Shown here: positions 25,774 through 33,593 of the stretch, in pieces
Layout: every line of letters starts with the position of its first letter
Numbering within the stretch: position 1 is the first letter of the stretch
NCBI RefSeq assembly: GCF_003863965.1
Contig: NZ_RRCN01000001.1
Span: 5,949,071-6,013,070, forward strand
DNA length: 64,000 nucleotides
Direction: 5' to 3'
DNA from: Paenibacillus oralis
Lineage (GTDB): Bacteria > Bacillota > Bacilli > Paenibacillales > Paenibacillaceae
The notes under the pieces: generated by a model
Told to the model about the DNA's origin: nothing
Databases searched by the model: none
The model's input: the letters and a program-made list of their open reading frames with translations, nothing else
Position numbers and translations under genes: made by a program

Positions 25774-26424
25774 TTAAAAGTTTTTGGCTGCCGATACGGC
25801 TTGCCGGATCGCTTGTTCCATGATGTTTTGCACCTTGTCCGGATGCTCACTGGTGCCCTCAACAAAAATCGCTCGTACATCTTCTATCCCGAGGAAATTC
25901 ATCGCGGCTTTGATATAACGATGACTAAATTCTACATCTTCAAATTTTCCATGGGAAAGCACCGTACCGGAAGCCTGAATGTGCATTACCTTCTTACCTT
26001 GCTGCGTTCCCATCAGACCGGATAACCCCCGCAATCCATTATTGGCTCGTGTAAACGTTTTACCCGGAACCAAAACGGCGTCAAGATACATTTTCAGGAT
26101 TGACGGGAAAGAATAGTTCCATACCGGATTGACAATGACGATTTTATCCGCCGCCATGAATTGATCTACAATTTCGCTCATCCGTACCGCTTTTTTCTTC
26201 GACTCTTCGCTAAGCTCATCAAAGGAAGATCCGCTTGCCGGTTGACCCCAACGTCTCAATAGATCCGCGTCGATTTGCGGAAGATCCATGCGATACAGAT
26301 CCAGATGAATGACTTCATCACCGGGGTTGGCTTCCTGATAAGTTTCGATAAAATGTCTGCCCACGCGCAAGCTGTGAGAATCGTCTTGGAAAGGATGTGC
26401 TGTCACGTACAACACAGTTGCCAT
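25774..26424 (-). CDS. azoR: FMN-dependent NADH-azoreductase / quinone reductase
   Basis: A 216-residue flavodoxin-fold reductase. The phosphate-binding loop is AHPFQDDSHSLRVGR; the FMN-binding patterns NPVWNYSFPSILKMYLDAV and HIQASGTVLS are those of AzoR. It reduces quinones and azo compounds with NADH and protects against thiol stress. It follows an SDR gene by 23 bp on the same strand and probably shares its promoter and TetR-type control. ATG 26424 has GGAGCGGAATT upstream. Confidence 0.88.
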   Translation of the reverse strand: MATVLYVTAHPFQDDSHSLRVGRHFIETYQEANPGDEVIHLDLYRMDLPQIDADLLRRWGQPASGSSFDELSEESKKKAVRMSEIVDQFMAADKIVIVNPVWNYSFPSILKMYLDAVLVPGKTFTRANNGLRGLSGLMGTQQGKKVMHIQASGTVLSHGKFEDVEFSHRYIKAAMNFLGIEDVRAIFVEGTSEHPDKVQNIMEQAIRQAVSAAKNF

Positions 26425-26447
26425 AATAATTCCGCTCCTTATTTTTC

Positions 26448-27146
26448 TTATTGGAACAATTGAGGATACACGGCTTGTATGCCGCCAGCAAAGTCACGCT
26501 GCACTTTGCGGCTCCAATCATCGGCTATAATTTCATAGCTATCAGCTGCAATGCCATCGATCGCGATTCTGGCTATATCAGCAGGACTAGCTTTAGGTGC
26601 TTTAACATTTGCTGTCATATCCGTGTCCATATATGCCACATGCAGCCCAGCCACCCTGATATTTTTCTCAGCCAGAGCCAAACGAAGCGTATTCGTCATA
26701 TTCCATTCAGCCGATTTTGCGGCAGGATATGCAGTTACACCCACACTAAACCAGGACAGGGTGGAGAGGATATTTAGAATGGACCCACCGCCATTTTTTT
26801 CAATAATCGGTGCAAAAGCACGAATCATCGATAATGTGCCGAAGAAGTGAGTATCCATATCCAAGCGAATCTGATCGATATCCCCATCAAGCAATGATGC
26901 TCCTGTATGTGATCCTGCATTGTTGATCAGCAAAGTCAGATCGGGAACCGCCCGTGCCGCTTCAGCTACCGATTGGGAATCCGTAATATCCAGTTGTACT
27001 GGGATCACTCCTGGCAATTGAATTGTTTTTGAGTCTCTCGCTCCGGCATAAACCTTGGCTCCTCTAGAGAGAAGCTCATTTGCAAGGTGGTGGCCAAGCC
27101 CTCGGTTAGCACCAGTAACCAACGCAACTTGTTTTGAAATATCCAT
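26448..27146 (-). CDS. Short-chain dehydrogenase/reductase
   Basis: A 232-residue classical SDR. It has the NADP-binding TGANRGLGHHLA (~13-24), NNAGSHTG, catalytic Ser in ILSTLSWF, and Tyr/Lys in AYPAAKSAEW. Substrate unknown. The start at ATG 27146 follows AAAAGGAGCTG. It forms an apparent two-gene operon with azoR, driven by a promoter that carries the same operator as the upstream TetR-type gene. Confidence 0.9.
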   Translation of the reverse strand: MDISKQVALVTGANRGLGHHLANELLSRGAKVYAGARDSKTIQLPGVIPVQLDITDSQSVAEAARAVPDLTLLINNAGSHTGASLLDGDIDQIRLDMDTHFFGTLSMIRAFAPIIEKNGGGSILNILSTLSWFSVGVTAYPAAKSAEWNMTNTLRLALAEKNIRVAGLHVAYMDTDMTANVKAPKASPADIARIAIDGIAADSYEIIADDWSRKVQRDFAGGIQAVYPQLFQ

Positions 27147-27202
27147 AGTTAACAGCTCCTTTTCACAAATTTGGGATCTATTCGATTCGGCCTTCTTTTT
27201 TT

Positions 27203-27300
27203 GAACGATCGTTCTTTAATGATCAAAAAAAAATATTACACCTATGAAGTTGCTGCTCCCCCCTCCACTATGGCAATTTCATTTCTAGAATGATCGTTCT
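27203..27300 (-). promoter_or_regulatory. Two further operator-like palindromes in the SDR leader
   Basis: GAACGATCGTTC (27203-27214) is a perfect palindrome, and 27287-27300 is AGAATGATCGTTCT, symmetric apart from one base. Both share the ATCGTTCT half of the operator in the SDR and TetR promoters, and lie between promoter and gene. They could be extra repressor sites. Confidence 0.5.
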
Positions 27301-27333
27301 CGTAAATGTTCAGGAAGTTCAACCTCCAGAGCT

Positions 27334-27363
27334 ATCATACACGATTTAAGAACGATTAGTCAA
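27334..27363 (-). promoter_or_regulatory. SDR-azoR promoter with embedded TetR operator
   Basis: Leftward reading gives -35 TTGACT (27358-27363), an 18-bp spacer and -10 TATGAT (27334-27339). The spacer starts AATCGTTCTTAAA, the same run found in the promoter of the TetR-type gene. A repressor bound there would block the polymerase. Confidence 0.68.
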
Positions 27364-27410
27364 CTATAATCGTGTCTTCCCTCTGCCAGCTGATTTCCTA
27401 AACCCTAAGA

Positions 27411-27995
27411 TCACAAGATAATGGACATGGCTACTTTAGCGGCATCCTCCAATACTTTACGATCCGTGGCTGTTTTAGCGAGTACATAAAGCCCGTGCCT
27501 CGTCCCCACAAGAAATCTGGCCGTCTCACGAACATTCAGCTTTGCCTTTAATTTACCCAACTGCTGAGCGCGCATCAGAAATTTATAAAAAGCGATTTCC
27601 ATATCCAACGTATAAGCTTCGATCCGAGAGGAGATCGCCGAATCCACTGCGCCCAGTTCCATTGCTGTATTTGCGATAAAGCAGCCTCGGCGTCCCGTTT
27701 CGTTGCTTAAAGCCACATCAATCAATGTATCGAAAAAACGACGTAACAATTCTTTGGGTTCCCCGTCCTCCTCAAGGATGCGAAAGGCTCGATCTTTCGT
27801 CACTTCCCTGAATCGATCCAAGCAGGTGAGAAACAATTGATTTTTATCGCCAAACGTATCGTACAGGCTCCCCCTATGAACTCCGGTGCGTTCGACCAAA
27901 TCCTGAATGGATGTTCTCTCATACCCTTTCTCCCAGAACAATTCCATGGCTTTGTTCAATGCGGTCTCCTGATCAAATTCTCTGGGTCTTGCCAT
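27411..27995 (-). CDS. TetR/AcrR-family transcriptional regulator
   Basis: A 194-residue repressor. The N-terminal TetR helix-turn-helix (FDQETALNKAMELFWEKGYERTSIQDLVERTGVHRGSLYDTFGDKNQLF) is followed by a helical ligand domain of the TetR_C group. It lies upstream of and on the same strand as SDR-azoR, and its own promoter shares their operator. So it probably represses itself and the oxidoreductase pair until an electrophile or quinone-like ligand binds. ATG 27995 is preceded by AGGAGGAGG. Confidence 0.9.
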   Translation of the reverse strand: MARPREFDQETALNKAMELFWEKGYERTSIQDLVERTGVHRGSLYDTFGDKNQLFLTCLDRFREVTKDRAFRILEEDGEPKELLRRFFDTLIDVALSNETGRRGCFIANTAMELGAVDSAISSRIEAYTLDMEIAFYKFLMRAQQLGKLKAKLNVRETARFLVGTRHGLYVLAKTATDRKVLEDAAKVAMSIIL

Positions 27996-28020
27996 TTACA
28001 GCCTCCTCCTTCCTTCACTT

Positions 28021-28049
28021 ATCATACAAGTTTAAGAACGATTAGTAAA
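28021..28049 (-). promoter_or_regulatory. Promoter of the TetR-type gene with embedded operator
   Basis: Leftward: -35 TTTACT (28044-28049), 17-bp spacer, -10 TATGAT (28021-28026). The spacer begins AATCGTTCTTAAA, identical to the SDR promoter. The start codon is only 26 bp from the -10, giving a very short leader. Confidence 0.68.
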
Positions 28050-28101
28050 CAATGATCCCTTAACTAATGGTTTTCTTTCAAATACCTATAACTCGAGTTA
28101 A

Positions 28102-28329
28102 CTAACATACAACATGCAAACTATTCGCTTGCTCCTCGGTTATTTCGTCATAATCCCAATCTTCACCTATAAAGATCCTGCTTTGCTCCGGATCAGGTTT
28201 CCAGGTAACCCCCACGGGGTCGTACCTCTCAAAGTTCCCATTGATGAACCGGTATAAACGTCGTGCGATATTATGCTTAGAATCAAATCCGTAAGAAAAA
28301 TAGAAAGGTTCGCTTAAAAATCCAGCTTC
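28102..28329 (-). pseudogene. C-terminal relic of an unidentified protein
   Basis: About 75 codons are open on the minus strand and end at TAG 28102-28104. They include SEPFYFSYGFDSKHNIARRL and WKPDPEQSRIFIGEDWDYDE. The frame closes upstream at TAA 28330-28332 and has no start codon. Acidic and aromatic-rich like a soluble small protein, family not recognised. It abuts the relic cluster at 28.3-28.6 kb. Confidence 0.45.
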
Positions 28330-28401
28330 TTATTCGTGGCGCTTGTTGTGGATTACCTGATTCACATCTTTAAAGCCAAGAGAAAAGCAATTACCGAATA
28401 A
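28324..28401 (+). pseudogene. Relic of the small membrane-protein tail, second copy
   Basis: The frame encodes SFLFVALVVDYLIHIFKAK and ends at TAA 28399-28401. It is closely related to the relic at 14907-14993. At both places the next sequence is the terminator region of a solute-binding lipoprotein gene, so the two loci come from a duplicated block. Confidence 0.5.
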
Positions 28402-28463
28402 GCGAAGCTCCTTTGATTTAACGAAAAAAGACAAGCCCAAGTTCAATACTCCATGGGCTTGAC

Positions 28464-28568
28464 CTCGTATTCTTTGATTTTTTGCTCGATAAAATCGGTG
28501 TCGTGACGATCGATCGTTCAATACGTCAGCTTCGTCTTGTTTCCATCGGCCCCGGCATACCCGTCCGC
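28464..28568 (-). pseudogene. Relic of a sugar-binding lipoprotein gene
   Basis: The minus strand reads TKLTY, stop, TIDRHDTDFIEQKIKEYE, matching residues ~42-65 of the intact lipoprotein at 15053-16441; the conserved Trp codon is TGA. Directly downstream lies a terminator-like hairpin (CAAGCCCA / TGGGCTTG, about 28432-28462) resembling the one after the intact gene. So about 1.2 kb of the coding region appears deleted. Confidence 0.8.
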
Positions 28569-28587
28569 GGAAAAGCAAGTCTCTACA

Positions 28588-29520
28588 TCAGCCGCCGGCA
28601 GGCAGGAGGATCAGTTTGCCGCGGGCGTGTCCGCTCTGGCTAATGTCGAGTGCGCTACGCCAGTCCTCGAGGGCGAAAGTCTGGGCGACCGGAACGGTGA
28701 ACTTGCCGTCTGCGGCGTACTGGGCAAACTCCCTGAGAACATCATAGCGGAAGGTCTGGTGTTCTCCGGTGCTGGCGCGGACGCCGAGTTCGGCGGCTGC
28801 GGCGAAGTCGCTGATGGTTAGAACACGGCGGGGATCACCACCGGCGATCCGGATAAGATCGGGTATTATGCCGCTGACCGGTGCAGTGTCCAGGACCAGG
28901 TCCACCGGCTGTCCGGCGAGCTCGGTTACCCGCTCGACCATTCCGTCACCGTACGAAGTCACTGCCGCTCCCAGCGAACGGAGCCGGTCGGCGTAAGTGT
29001 TACCGGCGGTAGCGATCACGCTGGCGCCGCGCATGAGGGCGATCTGGACGGCAGCGAAGCCCATCATTGTGCCTGCTCCGTGCACCAGCAGGGTGTGGCC
29101 CGGCTTAACACCTAGTGCTTTAAGGTGGTTGTATGCAATTGTGACCGCCATTGGAAGCGCCGCAGCTTGCACGAACTCGAGTCCTGCAGGGATGCGGACC
29201 CAATGGTCCAGGATCGCCCGATCCGACGCGCCGGCGCTCGGGGCGCCGGCAAAGTCGGTGGTGCCCAGGACGGCGTCACCGATGACGACATAGGTGACGT
29301 CCGCACCGACCGCCTCCACAATCCCGGACAGCTCCAGCCCGATACCGCGGGGCAGATTGCCGGGAAATAGCCCTTTGCATATGGCCCAGTCGACCGGATT
29401 CAGCCCGCAAGCTCGCACCGTCACGCGAATGCGTCCCGGGCCTGGATCAGGGACCGCGACCTGTTCCATGCGCAGGACTTCGGCCGGTTCGCCGTAGTTG
29501 TGGAAGCGGATCGTCCGCAT
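28588..29520 (-). CDS. Zinc-independent MDR-family NADP-dependent oxidoreductase
   Basis: A 310-residue medium-chain reductase. It starts MRTIRFHNYGEPAEVLRMEQ, has the GroES-like fold and a nucleotide loop (LLVHGAGTMMGFAAVQIALMRGASVIATAG). No zinc-ligand cysteine cluster is present, as in quinone oxidoreductases. The frame extends 37 codons upstream to GTG 29631, but that extension derives from an unrelated gene relic, so ATG 29520 is preferred even though no good ribosome site is visible. GC content is higher than in nearby genes, suggesting separate origin. Confidence 0.82.
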   Translation of the reverse strand: MRTIRFHNYGEPAEVLRMEQVAVPDPGPGRIRVTVRACGLNPVDWAICKGLFPGNLPRGIGLELSGIVEAVGADVTYVVIGDAVLGTTDFAGAPSAGASDRAILDHWVRIPAGLEFVQAAALPMAVTIAYNHLKALGVKPGHTLLVHGAGTMMGFAAVQIALMRGASVIATAGNTYADRLRSLGAAVTSYGDGMVERVTELAGQPVDLVLDTAPVSGIIPDLIRIAGGDPRRVLTISDFAAAAELGVRASTGEHQTFRYDVLREFAQYAADGKFTVPVAQTFALEDWRSALDISQSGHARGKLILLPAGG

Positions 29521-29589
29521 AGTAGCAGGGCTGGATGCTTGATAGTTCACATCTTTGCTCGACGTATCTAAATTCTCCAATTCGATAAC

Positions 29590-29741
29590 CTCCAATTTTT
29601 TGTTTTCCAGCAACGTTTGGCAACCTGCCACGTTCCATTCCTTCCTTGCGCGACAAGCGGTATGGAACGCTCATCATAGGTGTGACTTGGCCTTATGATC
29701 GAAATCAGGAAGCCTTCTTCACGGTAAATCTTCATCAAAAT
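29590..29741 (-). pseudogene. Fragment of an NAD-dependent epimerase/dehydratase-like gene
   Basis: The minus strand encodes KIYREEGFLISIIRPSHTYD and then ERSIPL and NGTWQVAKR. This matches the RPSHTYDER...G.WQVxKR core of NAD-dependent epimerase-like SDRs as I recall them. The frame then shifts (LLENKKLEV continues in the next frame), the expected GDG motif is missing, and the N-terminal Rossmann part is gone. It is squeezed between two oxidoreductase genes. Confidence 0.6.
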
Positions 29742-30649
29742 ACCGGGGCCGGCGCGAGCGCATACTTCACTTGTGTCATTTCCTCGGAAACCGTCCACAA
29801 CCGCCGCGCGACTGCTTCGTCATGCGAGCGCGCACTCGATTCGACCTTCTTGGGGTAGCCGCGTAATTCGAGACTGCTTGGCCCAAAGTAATCTCCACCT
29901 CGAACGTCTGACGCAGTGGCCGCATAAAGGGTCGGCAAGACACCCATTTTCGAGGTCTGGGCAAAAATCGGATTCAAGCGCCGCATCATACTGGAATACC
30001 GCAGCGCATTGGTCGCTGTCCAGCCCGGATGCACAGCTACTGCCAGCGTTGATTGGCCTGCCGCAACAAGCCGTCGCTGCAGCTCGAAGGTGAATAGCAG
30101 ATTCGCCAGCTTGCTCTGAGCATAGGCGCGCGCTGGCGTGTAATTCCGCTCCAAGTTCAGGTCATCAAAGTGAATGATTCCCGACCGATGCGACAAGCTG
30201 CTTACCGTCACAATGCGTGCGCCCGGCGTCGCGTCGAGCCGATCCAGCAGCAAACCGGTCAGCGCAAAGTGCCCCAGGTGATTGATTCCAAATTGCTGCT
30301 CGAAGCCCTGCGCTGTCTTCCCGTAAGGCGGCTTCGCCACGCCGCCGTTGTTGATCAGGAGATCAAGCCGATGGTAGTCCTGGCGAAAGGCCGCCGCAAA
30401 AGCGCGGACGCTCGCCTGATCGCCCAGATCGAGCGCCATTCCTACGACCTTGCCCGACGGCTTAAGGGCTTTAATCCGGTCAGCGGCAAGGTTGGCTTTG
30501 GCGATACTGCGGCAGGCCATAATGACCGTCGCCCCTTTATTGGCTAGCGCCCGCGCCGCTTCCCAACCAATCCCGCTGTTTGATCCGGTTATAATAGCCA
30601 CTCGTCCGGTCTGATCTGGCATGTGGTCTTCTGTCCATGGTGTTGTCAT
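29735..30649 (-). CDS. SDR-family oxidoreductase (retinol-dehydrogenase-like)
   Basis: A 304-residue SDR. It has TGSNSGIGWEAARAL (cofactor loop), NNGGVAKPP (variant of NNAG), VSSLSHRSG (catalytic Ser) and YAQSKLANL (Tyr/Lys). Its DLNLERNYTPARAYAQSKLA pattern is typical of the RDH/WWOX-like group. Substrate unknown. GC-rich. ATG 30649 follows AGGAAGG. It follows the next SDR gene by 24 bp on the same strand, so the two are probably co-transcribed. Confidence 0.88.
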   Translation of the reverse strand: MTTPWTEDHMPDQTGRVAIITGSNSGIGWEAARALANKGATVIMACRSIAKANLAADRIKALKPSGKVVGMALDLGDQASVRAFAAAFRQDYHRLDLLINNGGVAKPPYGKTAQGFEQQFGINHLGHFALTGLLLDRLDATPGARIVTVSSLSHRSGIIHFDDLNLERNYTPARAYAQSKLANLLFTFELQRRLVAAGQSTLAVAVHPGWTATNALRYSSMMRRLNPIFAQTSKMGVLPTLYAATASDVRGGDYFGPSSLELRGYPKKVESSARSHDEAVARRLWTVSEEMTQVKYALAPAPVF

Positions 30650-30673
30650 GTGGTTTCGTCCTTCCTCCCGAAC

Positions 30674-31432
30674 TTAGATCTGAGAGCCGCCTCCGTCCAC
30701 GGGAAACTCGGCTCCGGTTGTGTAAGTCGCGTCGAACGCAAGGAATGCAACTGCTTTGGCAACCTCGAGGGGGTCACCGAAACGCAGCATTGGGATCTGC
30801 TGTCTCATCTGTTCCTTGGTCTGTTCTGCAGCTTCCTTCGGCATCGACTTGTCCATGATGCCGGTGTCGATGGGGCCGGGGCTGACCGCGTTGACGCGAA
30901 TCTTCCGCGGCAACAGCTCGCGGGCCAGACTGCGAGTCATGGAGCGCAGCGCTGCTTTACTGGACGCGTACGCACTGATCATCGGGACACCCAATACGTT
31001 CGTGATAGAGGTGGTGAGCACCACGCCGCTGCCTGCGTTTAGCAATGGGGCGAGTTTCTGCACGGTGAAGTACGGACCTTTGGCGTTGACTGTAAGTAAC
31101 TCGTCGTACACTTCCTCGGTCATCGACTCGAAGGGGACAAAGCGCGTGATTCCGGCGTTTACGAACAGGGCATCGATCGTTCCGAACTCGGCCTTTACCC
31201 GGTCGGCCAACTCGTCGATATCCGTTAACGACGCGGCGTCGCTTTGCACTGCGACCGCGTTGTTGCCAAGTTGTTCACGAGCTGAGTCAAGCTTAGCCTG
31301 GGTACGGCCGGTGATCAGAACGCGTGCTCCTTCATCCGCCAGCAGCTTCGCTGTCGCGAGGCCCAGCCCGCTGCTGCCTCCCGTGATCACTACTTTCTTG
31401 CCTGCGTATTTACTTACTGGATTGTTTTCCAT
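30674..31432 (-). CDS. SDR-family oxidoreductase (enoyl-reductase/glucose-dehydrogenase-like)
   Basis: A 252-residue classical SDR with ITGGSSGLGLATAK, NAGITRF, STSITN-like Ser segment (LTTSITNVLG), YASSKAALRSM (catalytic Tyr/Lys) and PGPIDTGIM; it ends with the usual GAEFPVDGGGSQI. Of three possible starts, ATG 31432 has GGAGG nine bases upstream. It diverges from a TetR-type gene and is likely its target. Confidence 0.88.
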   Translation of the reverse strand: MENNPVSKYAGKKVVITGGSSGLGLATAKLLADEGARVLITGRTQAKLDSAREQLGNNAVAVQSDAASLTDIDELADRVKAEFGTIDALFVNAGITRFVPFESMTEEVYDELLTVNAKGPYFTVQKLAPLLNAGSGVVLTTSITNVLGVPMISAYASSKAALRSMTRSLARELLPRKIRVNAVSPGPIDTGIMDKSMPKEAAEQTKEQMRQQIPMLRFGDPLEVAKAVAFLAFDATYTTGAEFPVDGGGSQI

Positions 31433-31608
31433 TTTCATCTTCCTCCCTTGGTTTATCCGGTATATCATCTTGCTAAACTAACGGTCAATTGTTGGATAAG
31501 AAGCCCGTAGATAAATTGCACAAGCAATCACCATAATGGGTATTTACTGCTTTCACAGAACCCATTCTTTCTAGTTTTCTTGTATTGCTTTTGACGGGCG
31601 ATTGACCC

Positions 31609-31634
31609 GACAGTGTAGTAAAATCTGCACTGTC
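31609..31634. promoter_or_regulatory. Inverted repeat between SDR and TetR genes
   Basis: GACAGTG (31609-31615) and CACTGTC (31628-31634) flank 12 bases midway in the 350-bp divergent region. A TetR-type dimer site is plausible. The region also contains TTTCTAGTTTTCTTGT (about 31568), which recurs in the other TetR/oxidoreductase divergent region near 33430. Confidence 0.45.
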
Positions 31635-31785
31635 TGTGCTAATCTTAGCTTAGCGGTTTGGGCTGCACAACCAATAAACAACCGCATTTGTGGCTTATAC
31701 AACACACGAGCTTATTTGTTGTCCTTTTGCTTTCCAATAAACGCACGTTAACCAATATAATCTGAGGGAGAGGGAGAAGCGTAAC

Positions 31786-32370
31786 ATGCCCACTAATACA
31801 AACGATCCCCGTGTGAAACGGACGCGTCAACTGTTGATGCAAGCTTTTATGGAATTGCTTGAGCAGAGGAAGAAGAATGTCTCTTCCATTACCGTACAAG
31901 ATATTACGTCCTACGCGACCGTAAACCGCTCCACGTTTTATGCGCATTTTGAAGACAAATTCGCATTTCTTGAGAGCTGGATGAGGGAGAAATTCCTAGA
32001 GAAGCTAAAGGATGAGCTGCCGAATGCTGCTTTATCCGATATAGGGAGCTTGCGAACGCTTATTTTAATCGTTTTCGATTTTCTTTTCTGTACCCGTCCG
32101 TATATGACTTTTGCTGATCGTCAATATGAAACGCTGTTTGAGGTCGCCATGCAAAAGGAACTAAATGACCTATTATTTACCTGGTTAAGCGAACAAGCGG
32201 AACCTTCCGTTTCACGAGAGACGGTGGAGACTACCGCTCTGATAGCAAGCTGGGGCATATTTGGCTCGGCCGTCGAATGGAGCAGACATCCGCAAGATAG
32301 ATCGGCGGAAGACATGGCGCGGGATGTTTTGGAGGTCGTTGCTGCTGGTTTAGCCCCCGTAATAGGGTAA
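31786..32370 (+). CDS. TetR/AcrR-family regulator, divergent from an SDR gene
   Basis: A 194-residue regulator. It starts with DPRVKRTRQLLMQAFMELL, then VQDITSYATVNRSTFYAHFEDKFAFLESW (HTH). The C-terminal part is of the TetR_C_7-like type. About half its N-terminal residues are shared with the regulator at 33594. Divergent orientation suggests it represses the SDR gene at 30674-31432 and itself. A strong GAGGGAGAGGGAGAAG precedes ATG 31786. Confidence 0.88.
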   Translation: MPTNTNDPRVKRTRQLLMQAFMELLEQRKKNVSSITVQDITSYATVNRSTFYAHFEDKFAFLESWMREKFLEKLKDELPNAALSDIGSLRTLILIVFDFLFCTRPYMTFADRQYETLFEVAMQKELNDLLFTWLSEQAEPSVSRETVETTALIASWGIFGSAVEWSRHPQDRSAEDMARDVLEVVAAGLAPVIG

Positions 32371-32373
32371 TCG

Positions 32374-32410
32374 AAAAAACGCCCGGGACCGATGATACTT
32401 GGCCCGGGCG
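32374..32410 (-). terminator. Terminator (CGCCCGGG stem)
   Basis: CGCCCGGG (32380-32387) pairs perfectly with CCCGGGCG (32403-32410). Leftward it is followed by six T. It can end transcription from the NmrA-type gene, whose stop is 120 bp away, and its position just after the TetR stop may serve that gene too. Confidence 0.65.
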
Positions 32411-32531
32411 ATACTTCTTAGTTCTTATACCGGCTTGTCCAACTCCAAATCTGGATAGCCGCCTCGTCCGGTTACAACAACGTTTACTTGCCAATTTCAT
32501 GTTTTGCGTTCATAACTTTTTTTCAAAAGTG

Positions 32532-33401
32532 TTATTGAGAAATCGAGTCTTTGAAAAAATCCGCAAAACTCACTGGGGATCTGCCAATCAGGTTTTCCAA
32601 AGCGGGATTGGTTTGCGAGAAATCTCCCTGGCGGCTTGCCTGAAACATCCCTGTAAGCATGCCGACCATCGCTTCCGGGAGTCCTCGGGACATCAAGTGT
32701 TTCCGATATTCATCATCCGACACGACGATTCGCCGAATCGGCCGATCCAAGACCTTGGAAGCAATCGAAGCGATTCTATCCATGTCAATCGCTTCGGAAG
32801 CCGTAAGGTTAGGAGTTATACCGTCATATCTCTGCTCTGTCAGGATGACCGCTGTGGCTTCAGCCAGGTCGGAATGGTTGGTCCAGGCAACAGGACCATC
32901 TTCCGGAGCAATCAATTCCCCAGTTTTCAAGGCATCCCCCATCCACATGATCGCTGACGCGGCATAAAAGCCGTTTCGCAGCGACGTGAAAGCCATTCCT
33001 GAAGATTTTAGCATCGCTTCTGTAGCGGCATGAACATTCATGGGAGGAAAATGCGACGTTGCGGATGAAAACATTTGGCTAGTGTACAGCAGTCGGCTAA
33101 CACCAGCTTTCTTTGCCGCGTCGATTGCGGTTTGATGCTGACGAACAGCAACTTCTCCCAAGGAGTGGGACGAGACAATGAGAACTTGAGACGCTTCCTC
33201 AAAAGCGTGAAGAAGACTTTCGGAAACATCGAAACTTCCTTCCCGAACACGAACTCCGCGTTCTTTTAGATCCTGTGCCTTGTTCACATCACGGACACTT
33301 ACACCAATATCCCCGGCAGGAACACGCTTGAGAAGTTCCTCTACGACCTTCCGGCCTAATTTTCCATTCGCTCCTGTAACAACAATCATTTCTGCACTCA
33401 T
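32532..33401 (-). CDS. NmrA-like SDR, NAD(P)H:quinone-oxidoreductase type
   Basis: A 289-residue atypical SDR with VTGANGKLGRKVVEEL (glycine-rich loop), then VSVRDVNKAQDL, DVSESLLHAF and SHSLGEVAVRQHQTAIDAAKKAGVSRLLYTS. This matches the QorB/NmrA group, which binds NADP(H) and reduces quinones or acts as a redox sensor. Diverges from a TetR-type gene. Start ATG 33401 may instead be the fourth-codon downstream variant (MIVVTG). Confidence 0.88.
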   Translation of the reverse strand: MSAEMIVVTGANGKLGRKVVEELLKRVPAGDIGVSVRDVNKAQDLKERGVRVREGSFDVSESLLHAFEEASQVLIVSSHSLGEVAVRQHQTAIDAAKKAGVSRLLYTSQMFSSATSHFPPMNVHAATEAMLKSSGMAFTSLRNGFYAASAIMWMGDALKTGELIAPEDGPVAWTNHSDLAEATAVILTEQRYDGITPNLTASEAIDMDRIASIASKVLDRPIRRIVVSDDEYRKHLMSRGLPEAMVGMLTGMFQASRQGDFSQTNPALENLIGRSPVSFADFFKDSISQ

Positions 33402-33593
33402 CCTTTCGGTCGCAAATCAGATAAAGAGTTTCTAGTTTTCTTGTCATACGATTTTGTTTGTGCAATCATAATCGTAAGTAAAGGATAAAAGGATTGAGCC
33501 CATGCGGACAAACTGCAAAAAGCTGTTTTTGTTGTGTTCCCAACATTTCAGCCATTTTGTCTGTTATTGAGCTCAAGAGAAAGAGGGGGTAAA

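Noticed and set aside
27203..28049. Repeated ATCGTTCT motifs considered as the start of a CRISPR-like array
   Set aside because: Copies are irregularly spaced, palindromic and confined to two promoters, which fits operators.
30170..30547. 125-codon rightward ORF inside the SDR gene at 29.7-30.6 kb
   Set aside because: Antisense shadow in GC-rich sequence; the SDR motifs on the other strand are complete.
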